From: Tetracentron sinense
Taxonomy: Eukaryota; Streptophyta; Magnoliopsida; Trochodendrales; Trochodendraceae
DNA: 64,000 nucleotides
Assembly: GCA_015143295.1 (NCBI GenBank)
Contig: CM026553.1
Span: 1-64,000, forward strand
Reading direction: 5' to 3'
Part shown: piece after piece, positions 54,031-64,000 of the stretch
Position numbering within the stretch: the stretch's first letter is position 1
Layout of the letters: each line of letters opens with the position of its first letter
Position numbers and translations under genes: made by a program
Notes under the pieces: generated by a model
The model's database searches: none
What the model was told of the DNA's origin: nothing
Seen by the model: only the letters and a program-made list of their open reading frames with translations

Positions 54031-55240
54031 GATCAATGATCTCTAAGACCTAGAGGGGGGGTGAATAGGTCTATCTAATAATTTCTAACCAATTTTAATT
54101 TTTCAATTAATATGTTTAGAAATCAATGAACAATTCAATCAGACAATCCACACAAATCAAACACAGAAGATTTTTACGTGGAAAACCCTAACGGGAAAAA
54201 ACCACGGGACCTTGTCCAGCAATAAACTTCACTATGAAAAGATATCAAGTACAAGACAAGACCTTACCAAAACAGAAACAACGTTCCTAGGTATAGACTC
54301 TTACTCTTGATTTCCACGAACCAGCAGGTTCGATCTCCGCCGTAGCAGCTTCGGTTCCACACCGACCAAATCTTTTCAAGCTACTTCAAAACCACGATCA
54401 CACACGATCGATCTCCTTCCACGAAGGCTCCAGATCAAACACCGGACACACACACAAGGTGTAGGGTTGTGAATCAATTTAGAAAATTTCAAACCCTAGA
54501 GGGATCTCATACAGATTTGAGATCACACAATGCAAGATCAAAGGTTTAGATCTATACTTGCATTCTCTAGGATCAAAGAAAGAGGAGGGATCAACAAAGA
54601 TCTAATAAAAGCAATAAGAAAAACCCTAGAAGAGTTTCTCAGACCTCTACTCTTTCAAAAAATATCAAAGACCCGAATTAGGTCTCCAAAAAATTGTTTA
54701 TATAGGGTTTAAAAAAAGAATCCAGAAAAAGAAAAATTCTTTTTACGAGGGACCGATCGATCGGTGCTCACTACCGATCACTCGGTCCAAAACGGATCGC
54801 TCGGTCCAAATGACCGATCGCTCGGTTATAAATCATCTCTCTGGAAAAATACCCCATACAAACTTTTTGTCCAGTCGATAGCCACCGATCGCTCGGTAGG
54901 CCACCGATCGATCGGTCCCAATACCGAGCGATCGGTTGAGACAGAATTGTTTTCAAACCATGATTCATTTCATTTTTATTTGATTCAAATGAGATCAAAC
55001 AACTTTGTTAGGTTTAAAACTATCCTCCTAGGTATGTTTAGAGTTATCTAAGTCAAATCCAACCTAGGTAGGGGTCTCTAAGTCCATTACCTGTCTAGAT
55101 CCAGAGTAGGAGCTTTTTCTTCTCTTTCTTCAATCTTCTTTAAGCTTTAGCTCTTCTCTTCTGACAAGTTGAACATGACTCGACTCACATGACCTATCTA
55201 ATGATCACGGAATTTGCCAACACCTATTTAGGGATTTACA
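54031..55240 (-). mobile_element. 3' LTR of SIRE-type element
   Basis: On the minus strand the LTR starts TTGTAAATCCCTAAATAGG immediately after the polypurine tract AAAGGGGGAGA (55242-55253). It runs through palindromes (54752-54940) and TATATAAAC (54697-54704) to a CCTATTCACCCCCCCTCTAG end near 54045. Its exact outer end is uncertain by about 30 bases. The 5' LTR is just right of the window, so identity of the two cannot be checked. Confidence 0.8.
54752..54940 (-). promoter_or_regulatory. ACCGATCGATCGGT cluster in SIRE LTR
   Basis: ACCGATCGATCGGT occurs at 54752-54765 and 54903-54916, with near copies ACCGATCACTCGGT, ACCGATCGCTCGGT (twice) and ACCGAGCGATCGGT. A block reading, on the minus strand, TTTGTATGGGG then TTTTTCCAGAGAG (54836-54870) splits the cluster, as in Tekay-like LTRs at 20521 and 22023. 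TATATAAA follows about 50 bases downstream on the minus strand. Confidence 0.85.
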
Positions 55241-55241
55241 A

Positions 55242-55253
55242 TCTCCCCCTTTG
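55242..55253 (-). other. Polypurine tract of SIRE-type element
   Basis: Minus-strand CAAAGGGGGAGA directly precedes the LTR start. A second AAAAAGGGGGAGAG lies at 55647-55660 and a third GAGGGGGAGA at 57461-57470. Confidence 0.85.
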
Positions 55254-55871
55254 GCAATTCCGGGACAAAACAAGACTAACTCATATACTAGGTTCAAATT
55301 TTCCCAATTGATTCAAAAATGGAAAATTGACCTTTACATGACTCAAAAATATAATTACAGGACTTTTGACATGTTAGCTTGTCATGATTCACCAAACTTA
55401 GAACCTGTTTGCCTGCACATGCTAAATCAAAAACCTGTGAAGCATGGGAAATAAAATATGGGATAAAATATTGGAAGAATGAAAATATGTATAACATGTA
55501 TAACATAACATCCACAATTCCACAATACTATATCCATTCCACAATACTATATCCATAACAGGTTAAGCATTCCATAACATCATCCAAAACATTTATACAC
55601 TCATTTATAACCTCATCCAACACATTAACACATTCATTAATCATAACTCTCCCCCTTTTTGGCTCGAAATGCCAAAGGTGGACTAGAAAATTAATGCATA
55701 ACCATCTAAATGAGATGAGATAAAAGATAATGAGCATAAACCATTCAAATGTATACATCCATAACAAGTTAATAATATCCAAGTAGGTTTGTACTAAGTA
55801 CAACCAAGACAAAATACATCAAAATGTCAAATAAAAACTATCACTCGACTAAGATAAACTCCAATCACGAA
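55254..55871 (-). other. SIRE 3' untranslated region
   Basis: About 600 bases with no credible reading frame on the minus strand. It holds the second polypurine-like tract and short direct repeats (CCACAATACTATATCCAT twice near 55520-55550; CATCCAA-CA..TT.A.ACATTCATT near 55580-55640). Confidence 0.6.
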
Positions 55872-57164
55872 CTATCCCTCTTGTTCATCATCAGAAGTGA
55901 GCTGGGACTCATAGTAAGCTCGAAAATCCCGAACATCTCTCTGTACTCCTAGCACGGCTGCATCGAGAGATCCAAGTCTACCACGAACCTCTGTAGTAAA
56001 CTCCTCGTATGATGAAACATGAGTCCGGAGATCCATCTGCATCTCTCGCATCATCCTCCCAAGATCATCCATAGTGGTCGGAGGAGGACGAGATGACCCA
56101 GCACCAACTTCTGCTCCCTCCTCTGTATCTCGAATTGAGGCATGTGAAAAACTCTGAGCTAGGGTCTTTTTGTTGATTGGACCCTTAGGAACTCGAGTAG
56201 GAACACCAGGAGGAGCGATAACTCCTTGAGAACCAAGAAGTTTAGTGATGAGTGAACCAAATGGTAGGGCTCCAACTGCTGTACTAGTTTGATGGGCTTG
56301 GATCATCAAGTCAATGATGTGAGCGGCAAGATCAATATCACGCCCACGTAGAAGACTAAACAGAAATCTAGCTCTATCTTCCCTAAGGTCCGCAGTATGA
56401 ACCTTTGGATGGATATTTGCACTCATAACTAGGTTTACTAGTCTAGCATCCTTAGTGAGTTTCGCCACTTCAATAAGAGACCCAACCCAAAACGTAGGAA
56501 TACCACTAAGAAAGGTAACAACATGTTCCATGGAGTCTTTATCCTCATCACTCTTATAATTATAAGGATAATATGCATTTGGAACTCGAGGACAGCCAAG
56601 GAATTTAGAAATCAAATCAGCATTTATGACAACAGATTGTTCTAATGCTCGAGATTTGAATGACCATTTTTTCTGGTTGATTTCAGAAAAATTAGAGTAA
56701 AATTCTCTAACTAACTGGACAGAAGCAGGGCCGGATAAGGTAAGTATACCTTCCCATTGACGATCTAAAATGAGTTTAGGAAGATAATAATCACCAAAAT
56801 CGGAAATTTGTATGTCCCTTTCAACCATTACACCTTTCTTGCTAAAATATTCACTATAGAGTTGAGCAGCAGTAGGACTTATAAACTGGGATAACTGACT
56901 GGACTGGGAAGATGAAGCTTTACCTTTATTTTTCTGAGTTTTATCAGCCAAATATTTTTGACGATTCTCAATTGTAGAATCAATCATTCTACGAATTGGC
57001 CTGTCCCCAATGGAAATACCATGCCCTATTGGAGTGAAAGTAAATGACTCTAGGTTTTCCTCATCTTGAGGAGGATCCTCTTGGTTGTTGAGGACCAACC
57101 TCCGACGTTTGGGAATGCCAGACATGAGATAGGCAAGAATGATTAACGACAAAACGAAAGCCAT
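55872..57164 (-). CDS. SIRE env-position ORF (plant-transposon protein type)
   Basis: A 430-codon intact frame lies behind pol, where SIRE elements carry a so-called env-like gene. The likely start is the second Met (57125), giving MSGIPKRRRLVLNNQ with a basic cluster like a nuclear signal; the first 13 codons look like leader. Next are a Ser/Gln-rich linker, FISPTAAQLYSEYFSKKGVM, IQISDFGDYYLPKLILDRQW, SVVINADLISKFLGCPRVPN and HIIDLMIQAHQTSTAVGALP. An acidic C-terminus has coiled-coil-like LGRMMREMQMDLRTHVSSYE. It resembles the putative plant-transposon domain also seen in the Athila 3' ORF at 30504. There is no signal peptide after the preferred start and no clear transmembrane helix, so a true envelope role is not supported. 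Its function is unknown. Confidence 0.75.
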   Translation of the reverse strand: MAFVLSLIILAYLMSGIPKRRRLVLNNQEDPPQDEENLESFTFTPIGHGISIGDRPIRRMIDSTIENRQKYLADKTQKNKGKASSSQSSQLSQFISPTAAQLYSEYFSKKGVMVERDIQISDFGDYYLPKLILDRQWEGILTLSGPASVQLVREFYSNFSEINQKKWSFKSRALEQSVVINADLISKFLGCPRVPNAYYPYNYKSDEDKDSMEHVVTFLSGIPTFWVGSLIEVAKLTKDARLVNLVMSANIHPKVHTADLREDRARFLFSLLRGRDIDLAAHIIDLMIQAHQTSTAVGALPFGSLITKLLGSQGVIAPPGVPTRVPKGPINKKTLAQSFSHASIRDTEEGAEVGAGSSRPPPTTMDDLGRMMREMQMDLRTHVSSYEEFTTEVRGRLGSLDAAVLGVQRDVRDFRAYYESQLTSDDEQEG

Positions 57165-57362
57165 GGAAGAAAATGCAAGAAAACGATGCCCTAGATGAGA
57201 AAATCAATCTAAATCGAAGAAAATGCACAAATCTTACCTTTTAGATGCTTGGGAAACCTTTAGAATAGAATGGAATGACCGTAGGAAATATTTGGAGGAG
57301 AGGTAACCGAGAGATCGCTCTGGAGATCGGAGAACAAGTGAACAAAAAAATATAAATGAGGG

Positions 57363-57421
57363 TTTTATAACTCTGTTCACGAAAGACCGATCGATCGGTC
57401 TTTAGCACCGAGCGATCGGTG
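57363..57421 (-). promoter_or_regulatory. Internal promoter: palindromes plus TATA upstream of env-position ORF
   Basis: ACCGATCGATCGGT (57386-57399) and ACCGAGCGATCGGT (57407-57420) lie, on the minus strand, directly upstream of TTATAAAACC (57363-57370). The ORF start follows 200-240 bases downstream. A good donor AAG|GTAAGAT at 57237 suggests a leader intron, but I could not place its acceptor (the nearest AG gives only 47 nt). The arrangement repeats that of the SIRE LTR. Confidence 0.65.
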
Positions 57422-58613
57422 GTCTGAAAAATTTTCAAAAATTTTACAATTTTAACCATTTCTCCCCCTCAACCTATGGTTTGGTTTAAACTCATTGTTT
57501 ACCTCAAAATGACCAATTGACCAAAAAAAATATGCAACAATTGATTTCATTAAAATCATAAATAATAATCACCCAAGAATTGATATATCAAGTATAGTCA
57601 TAAACAAGGATTATGTAAACATTAATTGATTTTCACCGGTGATTAAATATGGTATTTGCATCAAATTCACAATCAGAGTCAAAAAACAATTAGAAGTAAT
57701 GTGAGTGTGAAATCAAAATTCATTACTTGACTCTTTGAATTGGTTTCCTTCCTTAATCTAGATTTTGACATTATTAATCAAATGGATCTCTAAAATTTTT
57801 AAAAACTAGTTTTAAAACCAATAAACTTCCATATTTGTATGATGAGCAATTTTTACCCCAAATTTGACTAACAGATTTATTTCATTTCTTTTTCAGTCAA
57901 ATTGTACTCATTGTGAAAATTCTTTTTGGAGTACACATATATAGTTTTTAGCACATTGGTGACTTTCACTCATGTGAGAAGGTAGCTCTTTCTAATGACA
58001 GTGGGGGCTTTCACACTAGCAATCCATATAGATACCTACTGTTTGTCTAGGTAGCCATTACTCACTGTTTGCGTTCACTATTAGCTATCACACAAACTCA
58101 CAGGTAGTCCTCTCCATGTCAATAATTTTTATAACTAGGGGGCTCACCTTATGGAATTTTTTATGACATTGGTTATACTAGATTTGATTAATCTAGTAAA
58201 CCATATGGTATAATATCAGAACCTTTAATTAGGAACTAATACCATCTAAAGAATGAGTCAGAGTGCATGTGCATTAGATAACATCTTTGTTTACTCAACT
58301 CTAACTGAGATTTGTTAGTATGACCAAATTCAATCACAAGATCGAACCAACAATTGAACTATCCTATATTACTCAATCCTATGAAATATTTATCCTTGGA
58401 TTATATGTTCAAATATGATTTCAAGGAAATAACATTAAGCAAAATGATAGGACAAATAAGGTCATACAAACACATTTTTTTTTTTTTTTTGCAATATTTT
58501 TCAATTTTTTGAATGTTTTTGGATTTTTATTACTTAAAGAAAATAACAAAAAAAATAGCTCTATGACATAAATAGAACATGAAGAGCACATAGGCTATGA
58601 AACAAGTACATCT
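57422..58613 (-). other. Spacer between pol and env-position ORF
   Basis: About 1.2 kb without a recognised reading frame. It contains a polypurine-like GAGGGGGAGA (57461-57470), an A/T run near 58480 and mainly AT-rich sequence. Such a spacer is usual in SIRE elements. Confidence 0.5.
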
Positions 58614-58853
58614 TTACTCAACTCCGCACAAACCTATGGATTTCCTAAGGAGTTCAAACCTAAGGGAATCTAAGGGTTTTGTTAGAATGTCCGCAAATTG
58701 ATTCTCTGTTTGGACATACTCTATAGACACAATCTTTTGCTCAACAAGATCACGGATGAAGTGATGTCTTATGTCTATGTGTTTTGTGCGAGAATGTTGA
58801 ACGGGATTTTTGGAAATATTGATAGCACTAGAATTATCACAATACACAGTCAT
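58614..58853 (-). pseudogene. SIRE RNase H C-terminal end, after in-frame stop
   Basis: The peptide MTVYCDNSSAINISKNPVQH, HIDIRHHFIRDLVEQKIVSI and FADILTKPLDSLRFELLRKS is the usual end of Ty1/copia pol. It is in the same frame as the large ORF and separated from it only by one TAG (58862-58860) and two codons. So it is the C-terminus of the same polyprotein, cut off by a single stop. Confidence 0.93.
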
Positions 58854-58859
58854 AGTGCT

Positions 58860-61800
58860 CTATTCAATCCCGTAATCATTCAACATCTGCTTCATCCACA
58901 GAAGTTGAGTGCAACAACTGCCAGCTGCTATGTACTCAGCTTCTGCAGTGGACAATGAAATTGAATTCTGCTTTTTGCTAAGCCAAGCAACTAAGCAATT
59001 TCCAATATAGAAACATCCTCCTAAGGTGCTTTTCCTATCATCAGCATTTCCGGCCCAATCGGCATCGGAATATCCAACTATTGTGGCATTTGTATCAAAA
59101 GAATACAAGAGGCCAAATGATAAAGTTCCACTCACATATCGAATGATACGCTTAACTGCAAGTAAGTGAGACTCTTTTGGGCTCACTTGATAGCGGGCAC
59201 ATGCACCAACACTGAAGGCTATGTCAGGTCTAGTAGCAGTTAGGTAGAGTAAACTACCAATCATGCTTCTATAAGAAGTTTGATCAACACCTTTGCCTGT
59301 AGCATCTTTACTAAGTTTTGTAGTAGAACTCATAGGAGTCCTTACATGCTTAGCAGAGCTCATGCCAAATTTCTTCACTAGATTTTTAGCATATTTGATT
59401 TGAGATACTGGGATCCCAGAATCCAATTGCTTGATCTGAAGACCAAGGAAGAAACTTAGCTCACCAACCATGCTCATTTCAAATTCATTTTTCATTTGTT
59501 CAGCAAATGAACGAGCATGTAGGTCTAATGTGGAACCAAACACTATGTTATCAACATATATCTGGGCGATGACAATATCACCTTTCACATTCTTTATGAA
59601 AAGGGTTTTGTCTACTCCCCCTCTCGAAAATCCGTTTTCCAAGAGATAAGTAGTTAGCCTCTCATACCAAGCTCTTGGAGCTTGCTTTAAACCATAGAGG
59701 GCCCTTTTTAGCTGATAGACTTGATCAAGGTGATGTGGATCTTCAAACCCTTTTGGTTGTTCCATATAGACTTCCTCATGTAGAATGCCATTCAGAAAGG
59801 CACTCTTAACATTCCTTTGAAAATTTTTGAATTTCATATGGCAAGCCACAGCTAGAAGAATTCTTATTGATTCTTGCCTAGCTACAGGAGCAAACGTTTC
59901 ATCGAAGTCAATACCTTCAATTTGGGTGTATCCTTGTGCAACTAACCTAGCCTTATTTCTTATGATAGTACCTTTTTCATCAGATTTGTTCTTGAAAATC
60001 CATTTGGTACCTATCACATTTGTATTGTTAGGCCTAGGTACTAAATACCAAACATCATTCCTAGTAAACTGAAGTAACTCTTCTTGTATTGCATTTATCC
60101 AATTTTCATCTGCAAGAGCTTCAGCTACATTCTTGGGTTCAAAAGATGAAGTATAGCAAATGTAGCTAACTTCATTTTCAATTTGTTTCCTCGTTCTCAC
60201 TCCACTTTCAACATCACCAATTATATCAGTGGGGGTGTGAGGACTCATTACCCTAGGATGTGTAGGTTTTGATGGGGATGTTTGCTTATCAATAAGTGGA
60301 GTTGAAACAGTTTCAACATTTTCATTTTCAGCACTTTCATCATCCTCAAGTTGCACATTTTCAACACCGGAGTCATCCACAACTACATTTATGGACTCCA
60401 TAATTGTAGAGGATCTCAAGTTATAAACTCGATAAGCTCTACTGTTGGTGGAATATCCAAGAAATATCCCTTCATCACTCCGGGATTCAAATTTGCCCAG
60501 TTGCTCTCTATCCTTAAGGATATAGCATTTACTTCCGAATTCTCGAAAGTACTTGACACTAGGTTTCTTGTTATTCCACAACTCATATGGGGTTTTCCTT
60601 GTTCCAGGTCTTACAAAAACTCTATTAACTATATAGCAAGCAGTGTTAACTGCCTCAGCCCAGAAATGAGAATCTAGATTGTTGCTATGAAGCATAACTC
60701 TAGCCATCTCTTGGAGAACCCTGTTCTTCCTCTCTACTACACCATTCTGCTGAGGTGTAATAGGTGCAGAAAATTCATGTTTGATACCTGACTCATCACA
60801 AAAGTCGTTGTACTTAGAGTTTTCAAACTCCTTTCCATGATCACTTCGAATTCGAGTGATTGGGCATCTTTTCTCATTTTGAATTTTCAGGTAAATACTT
60901 TTGAAATTGTCAAAAGCATCAGATTTCTCCCATATAAATGCCACCCATGACATTCTTGAGAAATCATCAACCATGACTAGGATGTATCGCTTTCCACCTA
61001 GACTTTCAGTTCTTCTAGGACCCATAAGATCCATATGAATTAATTCCAGTGGATATGAAGTAGCAATACTTGAAGTCTTCTTATGTGGGGTTCTAATTTG
61101 TTTACCAATTTGGCATAGCCCACACACAGCAGTAGAACGCTTTCCTAGTTTGGGAACACCTCTCACAAGCTCTTGCTTAGAGATTTTACATAGGTCTTTG
61201 AAGTTCATGTGACCTAGTCTTCGGTGCCACAAATCAACCTCCTCAATTTTAGTCTTATAACAGACATTTGAGGGATTAGGACTGGGAGTTAAGCCGTAGT
61301 AATTGTCAGTGGTTCTCAATCCTTCTAGAAAACACTTACCTTTACCATTAATGACTAAGCATTTATTTTGGGTAAAATGCACAGCATGATTATCATCACA
61401 TAGTTGACTTATGCTAATTAAATTAGCTTTCAGTCCTTCAACAAACAAGGCATCTTTCAATTTAGGTATGCCTGGTGAATCGATGATACCCTTTCCTTTG
61501 ACTAAAGACTTGCTTCCATCACCAAAAGTAACAGTCCCATCTGGACAGTCCTCAAATTGAATAAATAAGGACTTGTTACCTGTCATATGCCGAGAACACC
61601 CACTGTCGAAGTACCACATTTCTGTGTTTTGGGCTTTCAAGTCAGTATGAAGGACAAAGCACTTAAGGTCTTCCTTTCTTACATACACAGTCTTTAAACT
61701 TTGTTTAGATCTTTGATCATTAATCTGTGTAGTAGAGACCTTTTTCCTTTTTGTCCTCCTTGACCTTTTTCTGTTTTGTTCAGTTCTAGCTTTTTGATAA

Positions 61801-63935
61801 GTCAAATTGTTTCCTCTTGAATAATCATTTGGAATAAATTGACCAGTTCTTGTCCTAGAGATTTGAGCAATTCTATTAACATCATCGCTCAACATTCTAG
61901 ACTTTTCAGCTAGAACCTGAATCTGCATTTGAAGAGTCCCTTGACTTTGATTTTGGTTCCATGAACCATTTCGGGGAGCTCTCCTAAAAACATTACAATT
62001 AGGTCGAATGTGACCTCTCACACCACAAAAGTGACATGTGGGTATGAATCTTGGGAGAGGAGGAGGATTTCTTCTAATAGGAATTTGATTCCTCAAAGCA
62101 TTCACTCTAGGAGCTGTATTTCTAGGCTTTACAAAATTTGTATAAGCCTTAGTACTTGATGTAGAAGGTAAATTTTCTTTAGGATCAGAATGTATTGGCT
62201 CAAACACTGCACTAGCCATTGTACCAACAGCTAAAGGACCAGCTGGTGTGTCAGCATGTCCTATCCCAGATCTACTCGAATTTGATCCATACTTTCTAAC
62301 TAATTCATCTAGGCAGCTAGTGTTACTAAACATTCTTACTTCTTTTTCAAGAGTATAGACCTTCTGAATCAAGTCAGTCTTGTCTTTAAGGGTAATTTGA
62401 TGCTCTTTTTCAAGAAATTTCACCTTATCAACAAGAGAGTCTTTAAAAGTTTCCAGCTCCATTTGCAGAGTTCTTAACTCTTCAATTTCTTTCATGGAAG
62501 TGTCTCTTTCAAATTCTAATTTTCTGACCACATTAGTCAATGAGACATTCTCTTCCAAAAGACATTGAACTTTCATAACTAATGCTCCTTTTTCATTTTC
62601 CAACTGACTAACTAGAGCACTCTTCACTTCTGCTACTAGTTTACAAATATCTCTTTCATTTTGAATGATTTTGAGTTTTTTACTCAAGGAGATTTTTGTT
62701 TTAGTCAGCTTCAAACTTTCAGCATACAACTTATCATAAGTTGTTTTCAAATCTTCATCACTTTCAGAGTCAGTTTGACTCTTCTGTATGTCCTCACTAG
62801 ACTCAGTATGAACACTCTCATCACTTCTATCCTTTTCATCAACCGCAGAGGTAGTCTCAAGAATCCCAGAAAGGAAAACAGTGAAAGCCGTATGATTTCC
62901 AGTATCTTCACTTGAAGAGGAACTGTCCGATTCTTCATTCTCGGAATCACTGTCATCCCAACAGGCATTCATCACCTTGCCCTTACTCTTCTTCTTGTTA
63001 GGACAGTTAGGTGAAATATGACCGAAGCCATGGCATTCATAACATTGAACACCTTGGGATTTCTTGTCGCCACTCTTGGAATTTTTCTTGTTTTCCCAGG
63101 GCTTAGACTTTGACTTCTCAAAAGATTTTCCTCCCTGTTTGGGATTAAACCTCTTTTTCGTTCTAAAAAATTTTTGAAATTTTTTAACGAAGAGAGCCAT
63201 TTCTTCCTCATTCATATCTCCATCACTGTCATCCTCATCCAAAGTTTCCTTGATGGATTTCAAGGCTAAAGATTTGTTCTTCTTGGATGGATGGAGATTG
63301 AGTTCATAGGTTTGGAGTGAACCAACCAATTCCTCAATCTTCAGAGAGTCAACATTTTTACTCTCTTCGATTGCAGTGACTTTGGGTTGAAATCTCTCTG
63401 GGAGAGATCGAAGGACTTTTCTAACTATTTTGGACTCAGATATTTTCTCACCTAAATTGAAACTAGCGTTGACAATGTCACTAAGTTTTGCATAGAATTC
63501 ATCAAAAGTGTCATTGTCTTCCATGTTTAAATGTTCAAATTTGGTGGTTAACATTTGGAGTTTTGATATTTTAACAGTGGTAGTACCCTCATGGGTAATT
63601 TCAAGAATGTCCCAAGCCTCCTTTGCTGTTTCACTTGAAGAAATTCGTCTGAATTCCTCAGCAGTGACTGCAGTAAAGATAGCATTGAGACCTTTAGTGT
63701 TCCATCCACTTGACTCAAGCTCTTCTCTGGTCCATTCATCATAATATTTGACGACAGTCAAATCACCTACAGTTTTTATGGGCGTAGTCCACCCATTCTG
63801 TATAGACATCCAAATTCTCTCATCAATAGATTTGAGAAAGGCTCTCATTCTAGCTTTCCAGTATGCATAATTATTTCCATCAAAAAGTGGGGGACGAGAG
63901 ACGGATCCACCTTCTCTTAGAGTACTCATGATCAC
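58860..63935 (-). CDS. gag-pol: Ty1/copia SIRE-type gag-pol polyprotein
   Basis: A single 1691-codon frame encodes the whole polyprotein. Gag starts [20 protein letters not shown] (from the second or third Met) and has [14 protein letters not shown] at residues 298-311. A long coiled-coil-like region follows (about 380-540), then a second knuckle [14 protein letters not shown] near 633. Protease: [14 protein letters not shown] near 775. Integrase: [18 protein letters not shown]…CGLCQIGK near 905, [20 protein letters not shown] and [27 protein letters not shown] near 1375 and [11 protein letters not shown] near 1458; RNase [17 protein letters not shown] and [12 protein letters not shown]. In RT both catalytic Asp positions (motif A and the second Asp of Y-V-D-x) read Asn. 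With the TAG at its end this copy is very young in appearance but enzymatically dead. The two zinc knuckles and the downstream ORF fit SIRE. Confidence 0.95.
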   Translation of the reverse strand: MIMSTLREGGSVSRPPLFDGNNYAYWKARMRAFLKSIDERIWMSIQNGWTTPIKTVGDLTVVKYYDEWTREELESSGWNTKGLNAIFTAVTAEEFRRISSSETAKEAWDILEITHEGTTTVKISKLQMLTTKFEHLNMEDNDTFDEFYAKLSDIVNASFNLGEKISESKIVRKVLRSLPERFQPKVTAIEESKNVDSLKIEELVGSLQTYELNLHPSKKNKSLALKSIKETLDEDDSDGDMNEEEMALFVKKFQKFFRTKKRFNPKQGGKSFEKSKSKPWENKKNSKSGDKKSQGVQCYECHGFGHISPNCPNKKKSKGKVMNACWDDSDSENEESDSSSSSEDTGNHTAFTVFLSGILETTSAVDEKDRSDESVHTESSEDIQKSQTDSESDEDLKTTYDKLYAESLKLTKTKISLSKKLKIIQNERDICKLVAEVKSALVSQLENEKGALVMKVQCLLEENVSLTNVVRKLEFERDTSMKEIEELRTLQMELETFKDSLVDKVKFLEKEHQITLKDKTDLIQKVYTLEKEVRMFSNTSCLDELVRKYGSNSSRSGIGHADTPAGPLAVGTMASAVFEPIHSDPKENLPSTSSTKAYTNFVKPRNTAPRVNALRNQIPIRRNPPPLPRFIPTCHFCGVRGHIRPNCNVFRRAPRNGSWNQNQSQGTLQMQIQVLAEKSRMLSDDVNRIAQISRTRTGQFIPNDYSRGNNLTYQKARTEQNRKRSRRTKRKKVSTTQINDQRSKQSLKTVYVRKEDLKCFVLHTDLKAQNTEMWYFDSGCSRHMTGNKSLFIQFEDCPDGTVTFGDGSKSLVKGKGIIDSPGIPKLKDALFVEGLKANLISISQLCDDNHAVHFTQNKCLVINGKGKCFLEGLRTTDNYYGLTPSPNPSNVCYKTKIEEVDLWHRRLGHMNFKDLCKISKQELVRGVPKLGKRSTAVCGLCQIGKQIRTPHKKTSSIATSYPLELIHMDLMGPRRTESLGGKRYILVMVDDFSRMSWVAFIWEKSDAFDNFKSIYLKIQNEKRCPITRIRSDHGKEFENSKYNDFCDESGIKHEFSAPITPQQNGVVERKNRVLQEMARVMLHSNNLDSHFWAEAVNTACYIVNRVFVRPGTRKTPYELWNNKKPSVKYFREFGSKCYILKDREQLGKFESRSDEGIFLGYSTNSRAYRVYNLRSSTIMESINVVVDDSGVENVQLEDDESAENENVETVSTPLIDKQTSPSKPTHPRVMSPHTPTDIIGDVESGVRTRKQIENEVSYICYTSSFEPKNVAEALADENWINAIQEELLQFTRNDVWYLVPRPNNTNVIGTKWIFKNKSDEKGTIIRNKARLVAQGYTQIEGIDFDETFAPVARQESIRILLAVACHMKFKNFQRNVKSAFLNGILHEEVYMEQPKGFEDPHHLDQVYQLKRALYGLKQAPRAWYERLTTYLLENGFSRGGVDKTLFIKNVKGDIVIAQIYVDNIVFGSTLDLHARSFAEQMKNEFEMSMVGELSFFLGLQIKQLDSGIPVSQIKYAKNLVKKFGMSSAKHVRTPMSSTTKLSKDATGKGVDQTSYRSMIGSLLYLTATRPDIAFSVGACARYQVSPKESHLLAVKRIIRYVSGTLSFGLLYSFDTNATIVGYSDADWAGNADDRKSTLGGCFYIGNCLVAWLSKKQNSISLSTAEAEYIAAGSCCTQLLWMKQMLNDYGIE

Positions 63936-63984
63936 GGATAATACAGGATCACACTTAAGGGATTAGCCTTATCAGTGAACTTGC

Positions 63985-63998
63985 TCTGATACCAATTA
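63985..63998 (-). other. Primer-binding site of SIRE-type element
   Basis: Minus-strand AATTGGTATCAGAGCAAG begins right at the window edge. TGGTATCAGAGC is complementary to the 3' end of initiator tRNA-Met. The 5' LTR therefore ends at or beyond base 63998, outside the window. Confidence 0.9.
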
Positions 63999-64000
63999 AA

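Noticed and set aside
55872-57164. Signal peptide from the first 13 residues of the SIRE 3' ORF
   Set aside because: The hydrophobic stretch lies before a second Met that starts a peptide with a basic cluster. The upstream part may be leader or intron sequence.

Overview
The window looks like a block of nested retrotransposons from a plant nuclear genome, probably a dicot-like angiosperm with a large repetitive genome; the species cannot be read from it. The evidence is plant-specific LTR-retrotransposon lineages (Ty3/gypsy Tat, Athila and Tekay/Del-like chromoviruses; a Ty1/copia SIRE-type element), L1-type LINE fragments, tRNA-Met-type primer sites, plant-style introns and 5-bp target-site duplications (TSDs). 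I found no convincing single-copy host gene, no tRNA or rRNA gene and no CRISPR array.

Layout. (1) 1-7751: a minus-strand Tekay-like element without pol. Its 5' LTR (2604-7751) is split by a solo LTR (4636-6854, TSD GATCC). (2) 7752-about 40730: one old plus-strand Tat element (gag, protease, RT, RNase H, second RNase H, integrase, repeat-rich 3' UTR, then a spliced gene on the opposite strand). It is split by a solo LTR at 10654-12507 (TSD TCACT), by a large complex at 17302-36823 (TSD ATTGT) and by a solo LTR at 37581-39033 (TSD ATTGG). (3) The complex is a second LTR of the 4636 type that was itself hit by an Athila element (TSD GACAT). The Athila copy has been rearranged: a solo Athila LTR, then a duplicated piece of the flanking LTR, then gag-less Athila pol, a 3' ORF and the 3' LTR. 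Inside the duplicated piece sits a Tekay-like solo LTR (20030-24162, TSD AATTA) that carries another solo LTR (21724-23530, TSD TTTTC). A LINE fragment splits the Athila integrase. (4) 40860-42288: a TIR-bounded unit with an RNase H fragment. (5) 42411-47563: unclassified accessory DNA with several tandem hairpin arrays and one unknown ORF. (6) 47564-51985: a plus-strand Tekay-like element (LTR, PBS, gag, part of protease). (7) 51986-64000: minus-strand SIRE-type DNA with an almost intact gag-pol ORF of 1691 codons, an env-position ORF of 430 codons and its 3' LTR.

The most interesting signals are regulatory or structural rather than coding. Clusters of short GATC-centred palindromes lie upstream of the TATA box in LTRs of unrelated lineages, and again upstream of internal 3' ORFs in SIRE and Athila. 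Tekay-type and SIRE-type LTRs also share a unique block between these palindromes. Tekay-like LTRs carry a covarying hairpin at a fixed distance from the LTR end, and sequence-divergent tandem hairpin arrays at one equivalent position. The Tat element carries an antisense gene with its own TATA box and splice sites. All boundaries and repeats were read by eye; no alignment, folding or database search was run.
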